Shown here: positions 62,629 to 64,000 of the stretch, one piece after another
How the letters are laid out: every line of letters begins with the position of its first letter
Position numbering within the stretch: the stretch's first letter is position 1
DNA from: Sphingomonas sp. QA11
GTDB taxonomy: Bacteria > Pseudomonadota > Alphaproteobacteria > Sphingomonadales > Sphingomonadaceae
Assembly (NCBI RefSeq): GCF_028473665.1
Contig: NZ_CP098774.1
Location: forward strand, 3,748,501 to 3,812,500
DNA: 64,000 bases
Direction of reading: 5' to 3'
The notes under the pieces: model-generated
What the model saw: only the letters and a program-made list of their open reading frames with translations
Told to the model about the DNA's origin: nothing
Database searches by the model: none
Made by a program: the position numbers and the translations under genes

Positions 62629-64000
62629 TCAAACGCTCCGGGAGCGGACCACCCTCCCCGCGCTGAAGAGACAGAGAAGCGGTGCCAGGGCAAAAATGCC
62701 GAACAGCCAGCGCGCGGCATGCGAGGCGCCGACCACGCCGCCGGGATCGACCAGGCCCCCGGCGTTGACGACCAGCCCGGCAAGCGCGGCGCCCATCGCG
62801 GTCGCGAACAGCTGAATCGTCGTGATCGACGCGCCGGCCAGTTCCTGTTCGTGAGGAGGCGCCGCTTTCAGAATGGCGGTCAGCAGATGAGGCCAGGCAA
62901 GTCCGACGCCGAAGCCGATCACGACCAACAGGGGACAGAGTGGCGCCAGATCCCGCCAGGTGCCCGCGCTCGCGTTCGGCATCAGCACGCACAGCATCAC
63001 CATGCCGACCAGTTGCAGCGCCGGCCCGAGCAGGATCGACCTTCGGGCACCGCGATCAGTCGCGCCGGAGCCGAAGACCGAGCCCAAGGTCCAGCCCGCC
63101 GCCATCAGCGCCGCGAGATACCCGGCCAGCAGCGGCGACTGGTGATGAAGCACCTGCAGGAAGAGGGGCACAAAGACCTCGCTGCTCGTCACCGTGACGG
63201 CCAGCAGGGAGATCGTCAGGTAAAGCGCGGCAATGGACGAACCGGGGTTCAACGTCTCCGATGGGAAGAGCTTTCGCCGTGAGCGGCGTTCAGCGCGCAC
63301 CAGCAGGGCCACCAGGCAAAAGGCCGCGACGACGCCGACAAGGTTCTGAACCGGATTCGAGGAGGTGCTTCCCACTGAAATGGCGAGAACGGCCATGACG
63401 AGCAGCGACAATTGAATGGCGGGCACCTCCACTGGTTCGGAAGGCTTGCCATCCCTTCCCGGCAGCACCGTCATCGCCAGGATCACGAACAGCATCGATA
63501 CCGGCACCAGCACCCAGAAAGCGGCCCGCCACGCGTCCATCTCGGCGAAAACGCCACCGATGGCCGGGCCGATGAGGGTCGCGATGCCCCACATGCCGGA
63601 CACGAGCGCCATGCCACGGGGCCACAGGGTTTCGACAAAGGCGATCCGGATCATGGCATAGGCCAGCGCGAACAGGAGACCACCGCCGCACCCCTGGATC
63701 AGCCGGCCGACCAACATGACCGGCATCGACGGCGCCACCGCGCAGCCCACGGCGCCCAGCGCGAAGATCGTCGCGGCCACGGCATAGGCTCCTCTCGGTC
63801 CCGCCAATCGAAGCAGCTTTGCTGAAAACGCCGACCCGATGATCGACGCGACCACGAAGATCGTGGTGTTCCACGCGTAGAGATCGAGTCCTCCGATGCT
63901 CCGGACCACCGAAGGGAGGATGGTCGTCGCGAGATAGACATTGATCGCGTGGAGCGCGACGCCGCCGGCCAGGACAAGCGAGCGCACCCCGTTTGTGCCG
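62629..64000 (-). CDS. MFS transporter, N terminus cut by the window edge
   Basis: At least 452 residues from GTG 63987, but the frame stays open to the edge and the first helix looks incomplete, so the true start lies beyond. About twelve to fourteen hydrophobic segments; the loop LLRLAGPRGAYA and GRLIQGCGGGLLFALAYAMIR (motif C-like Gly-rich helix) suggest the DHA2 drug:H+ antiporter branch. Substrate unknown. It converges with the siderophore receptor, so siderophore release is conceivable but unsupported. Confidence 0.85.
   Translation of the reverse strand, partial: GTNGVRSLVLAGGVALHAINVYLATTILPSVVRSIGGLDLYAWNTTIFVVASIIGSAFSAKLLRLAGPRGAYAVAATIFALGAVGCAVAPSMPVMLVGRLIQGCGGGLLFALAYAMIRIAFVETLWPRGMALVSGMWGIATLIGPAIGGVFAEMDAWRAAFWVLVPVSMLFVILAMTVLPGRDGKPSEPVEVPAIQLSLLVMAVLAISVGSTSSNPVQNLVGVVAAFCLVALLVRAERRSRRKLFPSETLNPGSSIAALYLTISLLAVTVTSSEVFVPLFLQVLHHQSPLLAGYLAALMAAGWTLGSVFGSGATDRGARRSILLGPALQLVGMVMLCVLMPNASAGTWRDLAPLCPLLVVIGFGVGLAWPHLLTAILKAAPPHEQELAGASITTIQLFATAMGAALAGLVVNAGGLVDPGGVVGASHAARWLFGIFALAPLLCLFSAGRVVRSRSV

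Overview
The window (64 kb, high GC, dense coding) looks like the chromosome of an alphaproteobacterium of the Sphingomonas/Sphingobium type. The reasons are the number and style of the TonB-dependent receptors, an NaManD-type mannonate dehydratase beside xylan and glucuronate genes, a FixJ-like regulator, a lasso-peptide locus with an HprK-like kinase, and the REP-like inverted repeats. This assignment is an inference from gene content; there is no rRNA gene to test it.

Region 1 (1-7.6 kb) is a RiPP locus. It holds the 3' part of a B12-type radical SAM gene, an HprK-like lasso kinase, a lasso cyclase, a PqqD-like leader-binding protein and, not previously obvious because it is only 52 codons, a lasso precursor with a predicted 14-residue core (Glu at ring position 8, Ser at the C terminus). 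An intact IS630-type element (4265-5432, TA target duplication, -1 frameshift transposase) sits directly behind the PqqD gene, where a B2 protease gene would be expected. No B2 gene is visible. A FUSC-family membrane protein lies on the far side of the precursor.

Region 2 (8.3-15 kb) is an RNA-repair locus. RtcR (CARF plus sigma54 activator) faces a near-consensus sigma54 promoter that reads through a tRNA-Pro(UGG)-like gene ending in CCA, a Ro60/Rsr protein, four tandem bacterial Y RNAs and then rtcB and rtcA. Each Y RNA has a closing GGCGA/TCGCC stem and a tRNA-like module in circularly permuted order. This is the most interesting system in the window.

Region 3 (15-20 kb) has a divergent FtsZ paralogue that lacks two T7-loop catalytic residues. 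It faces a MraZ-like gene, and FixJ/CheY-type regulators follow. Region 4 (19.7-27.3 kb) is a sensor kinase/NtrC-type regulator pair beside two sigma54 promoters and palindromic sites. These drive a 42-residue peptide gene and a MacA/LolD/FtsX-type ABC export operon.

Region 5 (27.4-53.6 kb) is a glucuronoxylan utilisation locus. A long minus-strand run (two GH3, mannonate dehydratase, hexuronate MFS, uronate isomerase, fructuronate reductase, GH10 xylanase, SGNH esterase, ketoglutarate-semialdehyde dehydrogenase, FMN reductase) diverges from a plus-strand run (GH67 alpha-glucuronidase, a large TonB receptor, LacI regulator, xylonate dehydratase, GH43 xylosidase). Three similar LacI-type operator sequences lie upstream of GH67/GH3, the receptor and xylonate dehydratase. 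Together these genes would import xylo-oligosaccharides, remove 4-O-methyl-glucuronate, and feed glucuronate to 2-keto-3-deoxygluconate and xylose to 2-oxoglutarate (Weimberg route); the remaining pathway enzymes are not in the window.

Region 6 (54-64 kb) is a four-gene overlapping operon (TonB receptor, type-B carboxylesterase, TetR regulator, GH1 glycosidase) with a 52-bp perfect palindrome upstream. It diverges from a siderophore-type TonB receptor with a Fur-box-like site, and an MFS gene is cut by the right edge.
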